Positions 7,784 to 16,132 of a stretch of 64,000 nucleotides of DNA are shown here, piece by piece. Source of the stretch: JAWWOL01 sp033851545 (GTDB lineage Bacteria > Actinomycetota > Actinomycetes > JAWWOL01); the NCBI GenBank assembly GCA_033851545.1, contig JAWWOO010000066.1, forward strand, positions 1 to 64,000. Reading direction: 5' to 3'. The translations under genes and the position numbers were made by a program. How positions within the stretch are numbered: position 1 is the stretch's first letter; each line of letters starts with the position of its first letter. The notes beneath the pieces are model-generated. The model was not told the origin of the DNA, made no database searches, and saw only the letters and a list, made by a program, of their open reading frames with translations.

Positions 7784-8902
7784 ATGGCCGCAGATCCCGA
7801 AGTCTTCAAGGGGCTGGCCGGGGTCGTCGTCGACACCACTGCGGTGTCGATGGTCAACGCCGAGACCAACTCGCTGACCTACCGCGGCTACCCGGTGCAG
7901 CAGCTCGCCGCCTACTGCAGCTTCGAGGAGGTCGCTTACCTGATCTGGTACGGCGAGCTGCCGACGGCGCAACAGCTCGAGGAGTTCGTACGGGCCGAGC
8001 GGGGGCAGCGCATCGTCGACGCCGGGATCTTCGACGTGCTGTCGGCCTTGCCGGTGGACTGTCACCCGATGGACGTCGTACGCACGGCGGTCAGCGTCAT
8101 CGGCGCGAATGATCCCACGCCCACCGACCTCAGCGTGTCGGCAAACCTGGCTCGATCGCTGAGCCTGATGGCAAAGCTGCCGTCGATCGTGGCTTTCGAC
8201 CAGAGGCGCCGCCGTGGCCAGGCGCCTATCGCGCCCGATTCCCAGCTGGGGTTCGCCGCCAACTTCCTGCAGATGTGCTTCGGGTCCGTACCGGAGCCGG
8301 AGATCGTGAACGCCTTCGAGGTCTCGATGGTGCTCTATGCAGAGCACGGCTTCAACGCCTCCACCTTCACGGCCCGGGTCGTGACCTCCACCGGGTCCGA
8401 TCTCCACAGCGCCGTCACGGCGGCGGTCGGCGCGCTGAAAGGACCGTTGCACGGCGGGGCCAACGAGGCCGTGATGTACATGCTGCTCGAGATCGAGGAG
8501 CCGGCAGCGGCCGCCCAGTGGATCCATGACGCCCTCGCGCGCAAGGCCAAGATCATGGGCTTCGGGCACCGCGTCTACAAGCACGGGGACTCGCGGGTTC
8601 CCACCATGGCGGCGTCGCTGGATCGGGTCGCCACGGCGCTCGGGGCGGACAAGCTGCTTGCCCTTTCCGTGGCGGTTCAGGAAGCCATGTTGGCCGAGAA
8701 GAACATCCATCCCAACCTCGACTTCCCGACCGGGCCGGCCTACCACCTGATGGGCTTCGACATCCCGATGTTCACGCCACTGTTCGTGCTGAGTCGCATC
8801 ACCGGCTGGACGGCGCACATCATCGAGCAGCAGGAGGCGAACTCGCTCATCAGGCCGTTGAGCAAGTACATCGGCCCGGCTGAGCGATCCGTCACCCGGT
8901 GA
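7784..8902 (+). CDS. prpC: 2-methylcitrate synthase, citrate synthase family
   Basis: This is a 372-residue citrate-synthase-fold enzyme of the short type. It condenses propionyl-CoA with oxaloacetate to 2-methylcitrate. The catalytic residues are visible: His in GPLHGGANE, His in GFGHRVYK and Asp in NLDFPTG. Placement after prpD and prpB identifies it as PrpC rather than the housekeeping citrate synthase. The spacing from prpB is 20 bp, with a GGGGAAGG ribosome site. Its stop overlaps the GTG of the downstream FAD oxidoreductase. Confidence 0.93.
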   Translation: MAADPEVFKGLAGVVVDTTAVSMVNAETNSLTYRGYPVQQLAAYCSFEEVAYLIWYGELPTAQQLEEFVRAERGQRIVDAGIFDVLSALPVDCHPMDVVRTAVSVIGANDPTPTDLSVSANLARSLSLMAKLPSIVAFDQRRRRGQAPIAPDSQLGFAANFLQMCFGSVPEPEIVNAFEVSMVLYAEHGFNASTFTARVVTSTGSDLHSAVTAAVGALKGPLHGGANEAVMYMLLEIEEPAAAAQWIHDALARKAKIMGFGHRVYKHGDSRVPTMAASLDRVATALGADKLLALSVAVQEAMLAEKNIHPNLDFPTGPAYHLMGFDIPMFTPLFVLSRITGWTAHIIEQQEANSLIRPLSKYIGPAERSVTR

Positions 8903-10440
8903 CGGTGCGCGACCCGGCCGTGGAGCAGGACGTCCTCGTGGTCGGAGGCGGTCACAACGCTCTGGTCGCCGCCACCTTGCTGGCCCGTGCCGGCTTGTCG
9001 GTACGCGTGCTCGAACGGCGCAGCGCGTGGGGCGGCGCCGCCGTCTCCGGCCATCCGTTCGATGTCGACGCCAGGCTGAGCCGGTACGCCTATCTCGTCT
9101 CGCTCTTTCCGCGCGCGCTACTGGCCCAGCTCGGCGTCGATCTCGAGCTGCGCCGCCGGGTGGTGGGTTCCTGCTCGCCGGACGGTCGGCGGGCGCTGGT
9201 CGTCGGTGACGACACCGATGCGACGCGCCGCTCGTTCGACCAGGTGACCGGCGACCCGGGTGAGTACGACCGGTGGGTGGCTTGGCAGCAGGTCGTACGG
9301 CGCGCTGCGGAAGCCGTCGCGCCGACCCTGCTCTCGCCGCTGGTCTCCGAGCAGGTCATGCGAGACCGGATGGGGGAGGAGGCGTGGTCGCTCATCACCC
9401 AGCCGATCGGTCCGGCGCTGGAACGCACGTTCACCTCGGACCTCGTACGGGGAGTCGTGCTCACCGACGGGCTGATCGGCACCTTCGCGAGGTCGGACGA
9501 GTCGTCGCTGCGGCAGAACCGCTGCTTTCTCTACCACGTCATCGGCAACGGCACGGGGGACTGGGACGTGCCGGTCGGCGGCATGGGCGCGCTGACCGCC
9601 CAGCTGGAGTCCGGCGCCAGGGCGGCCGGAGTCCAGCTCGACGCCGGGGCGGAGGTCACGTCCATCGACAGCGACGGCCGCACGGTCGTGGCGAGGACGG
9701 CTGCCGGCCGTTCCCACCCGGCCGCCGCGCTGATCTGCACCGCGGCACCTGCTGTGCTGGACCGGCTGCTCGGGTGGGAGCCGGTGCGGCCGACGGCACC
9801 CGGGTCTCAGATCAAGGTCAACATGGTCGTGTCCCGATTGCCACGGCTACGAAGCGGCGTCGATCCGCGGCTCGCCTTCGCCGGCACGCTGCACGTCAAC
9901 GAGCGGATGAGCCAGCTGGACCTGGCGTTCGATTCGGCAGGACTGCCCGACCCGCTGCCCTGTGAGGTCTACTGCCACACGCTGACCGACCCGTCGATCC
10001 TCGGTCCCGAGCTGGCCCGGAGTGGCGCTCACACGCTGACCCTGTTCGGCTTGCACACGCCGGCGTCCTACTTCTCGGCCGATCCGGCGGCTTCGGCGCA
10101 AGCCGCTCTGGACGCGGCCCTGCGCTCCCTGCAGTCCGTGCTTGCCGAGCCGCTCGAGGACTGTTTGCTGAGAGCGCCGGACGGCTCGCCGTGCGTCGAG
10201 ATCCACACGCCGCACGATCTGCAGGTCGACCTGGCCATGCCAGAAGGCAACATCTTCCACGGCGACCTTGCCTGGCCCTGGGCCGAGACCGACTCCGAGG
10301 TCGGCGCGTGGGGTGTCGAGACCCACCTGCCGTTGGTGTTCATCGGCGGCTCGGGCGCCCGGCGCGGCGGAGCGGTGAGCGGCATCGGCGGCCACAATGC
10401 CGCCATGGCAGTGCAGGAGCTGCTGCGCAATCGCCGCTGA
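8899..10440 (+). CDS. FAD-dependent oxidoreductase, phytoene-desaturase-like
   Basis: This 513-residue flavoprotein has an N-terminal dinucleotide-binding fold (VLVVGGGHNALVAATLLARA, residues about 13-32) and the ERR-x2-WGG second motif. The C-terminal FAD-binding signature reads SGIGGHNAAMAVQELL. The pattern fits the NAD(P)/FAD oxidoreductases related to phytoene desaturase and mammalian PYROXD2. The substrate is unknown. Its GTG overlaps the prpC stop, so it is a fourth, translationally coupled member of the methylcitrate operon, where such an enzyme is not part of the standard pathway. No membrane segment is evident. Confidence 0.82.
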   Translation: MTVRDPAVEQDVLVVGGGHNALVAATLLARAGLSVRVLERRSAWGGAAVSGHPFDVDARLSRYAYLVSLFPRALLAQLGVDLELRRRVVGSCSPDGRRALVVGDDTDATRRSFDQVTGDPGEYDRWVAWQQVVRRAAEAVAPTLLSPLVSEQVMRDRMGEEAWSLITQPIGPALERTFTSDLVRGVVLTDGLIGTFARSDESSLRQNRCFLYHVIGNGTGDWDVPVGGMGALTAQLESGARAAGVQLDAGAEVTSIDSDGRTVVARTAAGRSHPAAALICTAAPAVLDRLLGWEPVRPTAPGSQIKVNMVVSRLPRLRSGVDPRLAFAGTLHVNERMSQLDLAFDSAGLPDPLPCEVYCHTLTDPSILGPELARSGAHTLTLFGLHTPASYFSADPAASAQAALDAALRSLQSVLAEPLEDCLLRAPDGSPCVEIHTPHDLQVDLAMPEGNIFHGDLAWPWAETDSEVGAWGVETHLPLVFIGGSGARRGGAVSGIGGHNAAMAVQELLRNRR

Positions 10441-10456
10441 CTACTGGGCGCAGCGG

Positions 10457-11815
10457 TCAGCGGCGAGGGGACAGCTCGTCGTCTGTCAGCGGTCCGTCCT
10501 CTGCGAGGCGGCTCTGTTCGGGGGTCCAGCTGAGCCGGCCGTTGGTGTGGTGGCGGGGGACGCGTACGGCGAGCAGGGTCACGTCGTCCTCGTTGTGGTC
10601 GCGGGCCAGCTCGCTGAGGATGTGGTCGCAGAACGTCTCCAACGGCCACGCGGAGGCGTGTGCAGCGGTTGCCCGGAGCCGGTTCAGCCCGTGGTCGAGG
10701 TCGCGGTGTCGGGACTCGACAAGGCCGTCGGTGTAGAGCAGCAGGGTGGACAGCGGCGGCAGGTCGATGGCGCCGTCGGTGTGCTGGGAGTCGCCGAAGG
10801 CCAGGAGGACGCCCGAGGGGTGATCGAGGTAGCGGATCTGACCGTCTGAGGTGATCAGCAGCGGCGGTGGGTGGCCGGCATTGGCCCATCGCAGCTGCCA
10901 TTGACCGGGGTTGGTCGCCTCGATCCGACCGTACACGGCGGTGGCCAGGTCGATGACACCCAAGCCGTGCGCTGTGGTGTCCAGCGCCGCCAGCACTGCG
11001 TGTGGAGCCGGGTTGGTATGCCAGGCAATGCCCCGCAGCAGGTTGCGGAGCTGTCCCATCTGGGCGGCCGCGGGCATGTCGTGACCGGCGACGTCGCCGA
11101 TGACCAGGGCAGTGATCCCGTCAGGGAGAACGAAGGCGTCGTACCAGTCGCCGCCGACCTGCGCGCTGTCCAACGCCGGCAGGTAGCGGGCAACCATCTG
11201 AATGTGGCTGACGTGGGGCAGGTCCGTAAGCATGCTGTGCTGCAGCAGAGCGGCAGTCTCATCTGCCCGTCGAACGGCACCGCGGAGGCCGACCTTGCTC
11301 GCCGCAAGATCTGCCAGAGCCGCCAGCACCTCAAGATTGTCAGCGGTCCAGTCGCGAGGCTGGGTGTCGGCCACCAGCAGCGTGCCGATCAGGTCGCCGG
11401 CGAGTCCCTTGATCGGGAACGTGGCCAAGCCCCGCAGACCTGTCGCCTGCACCCACGGGTCATCGCGGGTTCGGGGGTCCAGCCGAGCATCGGCGATCAT
11501 GGCGATGGCGCCCGATCGGGCGAACTGCTCGGCGAAGGCTCGGCCCGCCGCGGACAGCGCCTCGTCGAGGTCGAGACCTTTCTCGTCCCCCACGTGGAGG
11601 AATACCTGCCGTCCCTCCAGGACCGCGACGACTGCTATCGGTGCATGGAGAACCTGGGCGGCCAGTCGGAACAGTCGCTCGAACGGGAGGTCCTCGTCGC
11701 GTCCGACTCTGAGATCGAGCGTCGGCGAGGTGCTGATCGCGGCCAGGTTGCCGCCGACGGCAAGCCGCGGAGGAGGGACGGCGCGCTCACGGCCACCTGC
11801 TGCATTTCGGGTCAT
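10457..11815 (-). CDS. GAF domain PP2C/SpoIIE-type serine phosphatase
   Basis: This is a 452-residue cytoplasmic protein. An N-terminal GAF-type sensor domain (about 20-165) is followed by a short linker helix and a SpoIIE/RsbU PP2C domain (about 200-415). PP2C metal-binding motifs include QVGGDWYDAF, VIGDVAGHD and LLLYTDGLVESR. Such phosphatases dephosphorylate anti-sigma antagonists in partner-switching cascades. The chosen ATG shares one base with the stop of a 17-codon upstream frame. The frame stays open for 95 more codons upstream without domain-like content. An anti-sigma-like ATPase gene lies upstream on the same strand, a likely functional partner. Confidence 0.85.
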   Translation of the reverse strand: MTRNAAGGRERAVPPPRLAVGGNLAAISTSPTLDLRVGRDEDLPFERLFRLAAQVLHAPIAVVAVLEGRQVFLHVGDEKGLDLDEALSAAGRAFAEQFARSGAIAMIADARLDPRTRDDPWVQATGLRGLATFPIKGLAGDLIGTLLVADTQPRDWTADNLEVLAALADLAASKVGLRGAVRRADETAALLQHSMLTDLPHVSHIQMVARYLPALDSAQVGGDWYDAFVLPDGITALVIGDVAGHDMPAAAQMGQLRNLLRGIAWHTNPAPHAVLAALDTTAHGLGVIDLATAVYGRIEATNPGQWQLRWANAGHPPPLLITSDGQIRYLDHPSGVLLAFGDSQHTDGAIDLPPLSTLLLYTDGLVESRHRDLDHGLNRLRATAAHASAWPLETFCDHILSELARDHNEDDVTLLAVRVPRHHTNGRLSWTPEQSRLAEDGPLTDDELSPRR

Positions 11816-11868
11816 CAGTGGGAATCTCGTCGAGCAGAGCTGGCGCGTCCAGTGACTTTGAGGCTCAT
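11815..11868 (-). CDS. possible 17-residue upstream ORF of the phosphatase
   Basis: A frame encoding MSLKVTGRASSARRDSH ends in a TGA that shares its A with the phosphatase ATG (TGATG). GGGGA stands about 9 bp before its ATG. This could couple translation of the phosphatase, but such short overlaps also occur by chance. There is no similarity to a known leader peptide. Confidence 0.25.
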   Translation of the reverse strand: MSLKVTGRASSARRDSH

Positions 11869-12095
11869 CGTTGCCAATCCCCGTGTTTGGTAAGCGGCCC
11901 CGCGGTGCCGCCGCGCTGGCGCGTACTGCTTCTCGAGGGAGATCCCTCACATCAGCTGATGACCGGGGTCCCGGGCCGGATGCCACATGCGGAAGGTCGG
12001 CGGAGCCGACCCATTCCGAACTCGCACCAAGACTAGCCACCTCGGACCTTGGCGGTTGTGGAACAGCGAAATGTCTTTGCGGTCTCAGGGGTAAG
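11869..12095. other. gene-poor stretch between phosphatase and ATPase genes
   Basis: Together with the flanking hairpin and short frame, about 300 bp separate the phosphatase start from the ATPase stop. I see no domain-like coding sequence on either strand and no promoter strong enough to name. Because a terminator-like hairpin closes the upstream gene, a separate promoter for the phosphatase is expected here. Confidence 0.4.
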
Positions 12096-12118
12096 ATCAC
12101 CGGTCGTGAACCGGTGAT
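12096..12118 (-). terminator. hairpin 3 bp after the HATPase gene
   Basis: A perfect 9-bp inverted repeat (ATCACCGGT / ACCGGTGAT) with loop CGTGA begins 3 bp downstream of the stop of the minus-strand ATPase gene. There is only a weak T-containing tail, so it may stop transcription or stabilise the mRNA 3' end. Confidence 0.5.
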
Positions 12119-12121
12119 GAC

Positions 12122-13006
12122 TCACGCCGCCGCCTCGACCTGCCCGATTATCGCCGCGATGTAGTTTCGGCGAAACGCGGTCATCGCGACAGGGAACGGC
12201 GGAAGGAGCAGGATCCCGGCGCTGGTGAGCGTGTCGGCTTCGTCGAGGGCTTGCAGCCAACGGCGGGCCGCATCGGCGTCGTGGCGGTGCAGCCGCAGGC
12301 GCAAGGTGGTCTGAGTGAGGCCCAGTTTTGCCGCACTCAGCGTCTGGCCGTACATCTGGCGGCGGGCCTCGTGAAACTCCTCGGTCGCCGCGTCGAGCCG
12401 CCGGGCAAGCCAGAGGACCGACGGCGGGGTGGCTGCAGCCGTAACCCGCGAAGCGGCGTTGACCAGGGTCAGCTGGAGCTCGCGGACGAGATCGTCCGTG
12501 TGGACGCGACTCGCCAGCATCAGCTGGACGTCCACATCGACGCTCACCTCGATGCAGGCCTCAGGCATCGGGTCCGAAGGCCATGCGTCGGTGTCCCACA
12601 GCTCCAGCAGATCCTCTGCGCTGCTGGCATTGACGACGACAGCGACCTGGTCGATCTCGGCCCATACGACCTTTCCGCCACCGGCAAGGATTTCCACTCC
12701 CCAGCTGCTGCTGAGCCGTTCGACGAGCAGCAGTCCCCGACCACTCGTGGCCGACGGTGACGCAGGACCCCCGCGGGGGAGGACCGGCGAGCCATCGGTG
12801 ACCGCGACCCGGATGCCGTCACGAGTCGACTCAACCGACAAGCTGATCTCGGTACGGGCATGCAACACGCCATTGGCGATCAGCTCCGACACCACCAGCG
12901 CGGCATCGTCGACGAGCTCGTACCGACCGAGGAGGTTCAGAGCGTCGGTCACGACGCGACGGCCTAGCTGGGCACTGTCCGATGAAGGTAAGAGCCGAAC
13001 CAACAT
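12122..13006 (-). CDS. HATPase-domain anti-sigma-factor-like protein with extra C-terminal region
   Basis: This is a 294-residue protein. Residues about 1-110 form a GHKL/RsbW-type ATPase: the N box ALVVSELIANGVLHA, the VTDGSPV segment in place of a canonical DxGxG, and the SGRGLLLVERLSSSWG G-box/lid. The remaining 185 residues are mostly helical with no recognised domain (for example RRQMYGQTLSAAKLGLTQ), about double the size of a plain RsbW kinase. It probably binds or phosphorylates an anti-sigma antagonist together with the PP2C phosphatase encoded downstream. No cognate sigma factor or STAS antagonist is adjacent. Confidence 0.75.
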   Translation of the reverse strand: MLVRLLPSSDSAQLGRRVVTDALNLLGRYELVDDAALVVSELIANGVLHARTEISLSVESTRDGIRVAVTDGSPVLPRGGPASPSATSGRGLLLVERLSSSWGVEILAGGGKVVWAEIDQVAVVVNASSAEDLLELWDTDAWPSDPMPEACIEVSVDVDVQLMLASRVHTDDLVRELQLTLVNAASRVTAAATPPSVLWLARRLDAATEEFHEARRQMYGQTLSAAKLGLTQTTLRLRLHRHDADAARRWLQALDEADTLTSAGILLLPPFPVAMTAFRRNYIAAIIGQVEAAA

Positions 13007-13133
13007 GTCAGAGCCCCCGGCTTCGCATGTCGCCGAGGGCAGGCATGTCTGCCGACCAGAGTGTCACGCACGAGCGGAAACGCACAGGTCAGCGAGCCGG
13101 CGACCGCGAGCGCCGATTGACTCGGGTTGTCGG

Positions 13134-13724
13134 TCAGCCTTCCGACGGGGGCTTGAGGCCGCTGAGCACGATATCCAGGTAGGGCCGGATCGTATCGCCG
13201 CTGTGTGGGTGCTTGGGCAGCGAGCCGACCATCGTCAGCACCTGGGTCGACGTGACGTCCGAGCGCACCCTGCCTTCTTTTTGCGCCCGGGCGAACAACC
13301 TCCTGAAGGCGGTCTTCATCGGGGTGCACGCGGCAGCCACCGGTGAGCCGCTTTCAGCCAGGCCCCTGGCGACCCGCGCGCTCATGCCGCCGTACGCGGT
13401 CGCGATGCGGTCGAAAAGCCGGAGCCACTCCGCGACGGCCTCCCAGGCGTCGGGTGCCTGCAGCAGCTCCCGGGCGCGGATCTCCAGCAGGTCAACGCGA
13501 TCTTGGATGATCGCCGCGAACAGGTGCTCACGAGTCGGGAAGTGGCGGTAGAGCGTGCCCCTACCGACGCCGGCCTCGCGGGCTACGTCGTCGAAGGGCG
13601 CATCGGCGCCCGCTTGGGCGAAGACAATCCGCCCGGCCGCCAGCAGGCCCTCGTAGTTGCGGCGCGCGTCCACCCGCAGGGGCTTCGTGGCGGCGGCGGT
13701 AGTCGATGTCTTTGGGGGCACCAC
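13134..13724 (-). CDS. TetR/AcrR-family transcriptional regulator
   Basis: This is a 196-residue repressor-type protein. The N-terminal helix-turn-helix (about 25-65) has the hallmark DDVAREAGVGRGTLYRHFPTR. The C-terminal domain (about 90-190) binds an unknown ligand and mediates dimerisation. The GTG start codes MVPPKTST. It is divergent from an NAD(P)-binding oxidoreductase, and the 104-bp gap contains two GGACA-type palindromes that look like its operators. TetR proteins in this arrangement usually repress the divergent gene and themselves. Confidence 0.9.
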   Translation of the reverse strand: MVPPKTSTTAAATKPLRVDARRNYEGLLAAGRIVFAQAGADAPFDDVAREAGVGRGTLYRHFPTREHLFAAIIQDRVDLLEIRARELLQAPDAWEAVAEWLRLFDRIATAYGGMSARVARGLAESGSPVAAACTPMKTAFRRLFARAQKEGRVRSDVTSTQVLTMVGSLPKHPHSGDTIRPYLDIVLSGLKPPSEG

Positions 13725-13743
13725 GCCAGCCTAGTTGGCAACC

Positions 13744-13793
13744 GGACACATTGTCCATATGCTTCACTAAACACCAATCGGGCACAGTGTCCG
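13744..13793. promoter_or_regulatory. two palindromic operators for the adjacent TetR regulator
   Basis: GGACACATTGTCC (13744-13756) has perfect 5-bp arms. CGGGCACAGTGTCCG (13779-13793) is a 15-bp palindrome with one mismatch. They share the half-site GTGTCC/TGTCC, and their centres are 36 bp apart. They lie exactly between the divergent tetR and oxidoreductase genes. Binding by this TetR protein is inference from position and repeat structure. Confidence 0.6.
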
Positions 13794-13828
13794 TTTCCTC
13801 CCACACCCGAGCGCACCAAGGAGTCGAG

Positions 13829-14509
13829 ATGAACATCGGAGTCATCGGGACCGGCAGTATCGGCTCGACGCTGATCCGGCGGCTCACCGCAGCCGGGCAC
13901 CACGTCGCCATGGCGAACTCCCGAGGCCCGGAGACCTTGACCGACCTCGCAGCCGAGACCGGCGCGATGCCAGTCGCGGCCACAGAAGTCGGCCACGAGG
14001 CCGACGTCGTGATCGTCGCCATCCCGTCATGGGCCATCACCACCCTGCCGGATGACGTCCTGTCGGAGCTTCCCGCCGGCTCGGCCGTCGTGGACACGGC
14101 AAACTACGTCCCCCATCTTCGCGATGGGGCGATAGCCGAGCTCGACGAGGGCACCGTCGAGAGCCGATGGACGGAGTCGCACCTGCATCGGCCCGTCGTG
14201 AAGGCATTCAACAACATCAAGGCCGACCACCTGCGCATGCTCGGCAAGCCCTCCGGCAGCGCCGGCCGCATCGCTCTTCCCGTGTCCGGCGACGACCCGG
14301 CAGCCAAGGCGGTTGTCATGCGGCTGGTCGACCAGGTGGGCTTCGACAGCATCGACGCTGGAGGTCTCGCCGACTCGTGGCGTCAGCAGCCTGGCACCCC
14401 CGTCTACACCACCGACCTCGATGCCGCGGGTGTCCGGCAAGCCCTCGCAGCGGCCAGCTTCGACCAGACCCTCGCCTGGCGAGCCCGCATGGTGCCGCCA
14501 CCGGCCTGA
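13829..14509 (+). CDS. NADPH-dependent oxidoreductase, F420-reductase-like (COG2085 type)
   Basis: This 226-residue protein begins at once with a Rossmann fold, MNIGVIGTGSIGSTLIRRL. It continues with the CxxSR-like ANSRGPETL loop and VVIVAIPSW, then the C-terminal segment HRPVVKAFNNIKADHL seen in F420:NADPH oxidoreductase relatives. The substrate may be F420 or an unrelated ketone or quinone. The ATG is preceded by AAGGAG; an open frame further upstream crosses the operators and is not coding. It is controlled most likely by the divergent TetR protein. A second member of the same family lies about 2 kb downstream on the other strand. Confidence 0.85.
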   Translation: MNIGVIGTGSIGSTLIRRLTAAGHHVAMANSRGPETLTDLAAETGAMPVAATEVGHEADVVIVAIPSWAITTLPDDVLSELPAGSAVVDTANYVPHLRDGAIAELDEGTVESRWTESHLHRPVVKAFNNIKADHLRMLGKPSGSAGRIALPVSGDDPAAKAVVMRLVDQVGFDSIDAGGLADSWRQQPGTPVYTTDLDAAGVRQALAAASFDQTLAWRARMVPPPA

Positions 14510-14535
14510 GCGCGACCCGCGTTGCTCGGGTCTAG

Positions 14536-14964
14536 AGCGCGTCGGCGCGGGAGTGCGGGGAAGCGGAACGGCGCCCGATCGGCGAGCCGGCGTTGGACGC
14601 CACGTTGCTCACTCGGTTCGACCCGGCGATCCGAGGTCTGCTCGGCGACGAGGCGCTCCCCGCGGTGGTCGTGCCGTCACGGACCGATCCCTTCGGCCGG
14701 GTGCCGCTGGAGGCGTACGCCGCCGGAGCGGCACCGGTTGTCGTCACCGACGCCGGGGGACTGCCAGAGCAGGTCATCGAGGGCGTGACCGGCTTCATCG
14801 CCGCAGCAGCAGATCCGGCCAGTCTCGCGGAAGTCCTGACCCGCGCTGTCGCTGTCTCCGACTCCGGCAGAGCGGTGATGCGGCGGAGCGGGCTCGCCGT
14901 CGCCCACGTCCGGTTCGACCACGGTCAGGCGATTGCACATTTCTTCGGCGAGCTCGCCCCGTGG
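14536..14964 (+). pseudogene. C-terminal remnant of a GT4-type glycosyltransferase
   Basis: The translation from just after an in-frame TAG at 14533 matches only the nucleotide-sugar-binding half of GT-B glycosyltransferases. Seen are AVVVPSRTDPFGRVPLEAYA, PVVVTDAGGLPEQV and GVTGFIAAAADP, ending HFFGELAPW. The acceptor-binding N-terminal half (about 200 residues) is missing, and there is no proper start. The original stop is also lost: the frame runs on antisense into the convergent LLM gene. It is therefore a decayed fragment. Confidence 0.7.
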
Positions 14965-15033
14965 GTGTGCCGCGCCCGGCACGCCGACCGCCCCACGGCC
15001 GTCGAACCACTCCGGATGTCACCACTTCCGCAT

Positions 15034-16131
15034 TCAGGCAGGAGTCGCGGCCTTGGACAGAAGTTCGCGGACACGAGGGATGACCTGTGTCCCGTAGAGC
15101 TCGATGTTGGTCATGAGCGCCTCGTGCGCGAGGCCGCCCATCCCGTACTTCAAGTCGAAGCGGTTTGCGCCGAGTGTCGTGAGATTCACCGCGATCTTCT
15201 CCGCGACGGTTTCCGGCGACCCGACGTAGAGCGCTCCCTGTGGTCCGATCTCGTGGAGGAAGGACTCCTTGGTCGGGACCGCGAATCCGCGGATCCTGCT
15301 GTAGCGGCGCAGCACCTCCAGGTAGTGCGGCCAGAACTCTTCGCGTGCCTGCTCGTCAGTGGCGGCGACGTGCCCGGGTGAGTGCACCCCGACCGGGAGG
15401 GGCGCCTTGCCGAGCTGTTGCAGGGCCTGCTGGAACAGCTGGGAGAAGGGTGCGAAGCGCGCCGGGGACCCGCCGATGATGGCGAGCATCAGCGAGAACC
15501 CGAGGCGTGCTGCACGGATGACCGACTGAGGGCTCCCGCCGACCCCGATCCACGTCGGGAACGGTCCGAACTCGGTGTGCGGGACGACATCTTGGTCGTG
15601 CAGCGATGCGCGGGTCTTGCCCTGCCAGGTGATCGGTCCGCCCTGCAGCAGCTCGGCGAACAGCGCCGTCTTCTCCTCGAAGAGGTCCTCGTAGTCCGCG
15701 AGGTCGTAGCCGAACAGCGGGAACGAGTCGATGCTGGAACCTCGTCCGAGGATGACTTCCGCCCGGCCACCAGAGATGGCGTTGAGTGTCGAGTAGCGCT
15801 GAAACACCCGTACAGGGTCGTCCGAGCTCAACACCGTGACTGCCGATCCGAGGCGGAGACGGGTCGTGCGCGCAGCGATCGCGGCGAGCACCACATCGGC
15901 TGCCGACAGCGGGATGTCGTCGGTGTGGTGCTCGCCGATCCCGAAGTAGTCCACGCCGACCTGGTCGGCGAGGACACCTTCTTCGACGATGTTGCGGATC
16001 GTCTGGGCGTGTGACACCGGGCGGCCTTCGGCGTCGTAGGTGACGTCGCCGAAGGTGTCGAGGCCGAGGACAAGGGGGAACTGCGCAGCCTCGCCGGTGG
16101 AGGCGGCTACGCCGTCGGGGAGTGTTGTCAC
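15034..16131 (-). CDS. LLM-class flavin-dependent oxidoreductase (luciferase-like)
   Basis: This is a 365-residue luciferase-like monooxygenase with the TIM-barrel signatures LGLDTFGDV, GIGEHHTDDIPLSAADVVLA, AVTVLSSDDPVRVFQRYSTL and GRAEVILGRGS. It probably uses FMN or F420; the substrate is unknown. I chose the GTG that follows the upstream gene's TGA by 1 bp and has AAGGGG at good spacing. An ATG 23 codons earlier lies inside the upstream gene. It is the last gene of a three-gene minus-strand unit with the COG2085-type oxidoreductase and an LLM remnant. Convergent with the glycosyltransferase fragment. Confidence 0.88.
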   Translation of the reverse strand: MTTLPDGVAASTGEAAQFPLVLGLDTFGDVTYDAEGRPVSHAQTIRNIVEEGVLADQVGVDYFGIGEHHTDDIPLSAADVVLAAIAARTTRLRLGSAVTVLSSDDPVRVFQRYSTLNAISGGRAEVILGRGSSIDSFPLFGYDLADYEDLFEEKTALFAELLQGGPITWQGKTRASLHDQDVVPHTEFGPFPTWIGVGGSPQSVIRAARLGFSLMLAIIGGSPARFAPFSQLFQQALQQLGKAPLPVGVHSPGHVAATDEQAREEFWPHYLEVLRRYSRIRGFAVPTKESFLHEIGPQGALYVGSPETVAEKIAVNLTTLGANRFDLKYGMGGLAHEALMTNIELYGTQVIPRVRELLSKAATPA

Positions 16132-16132
16132 G

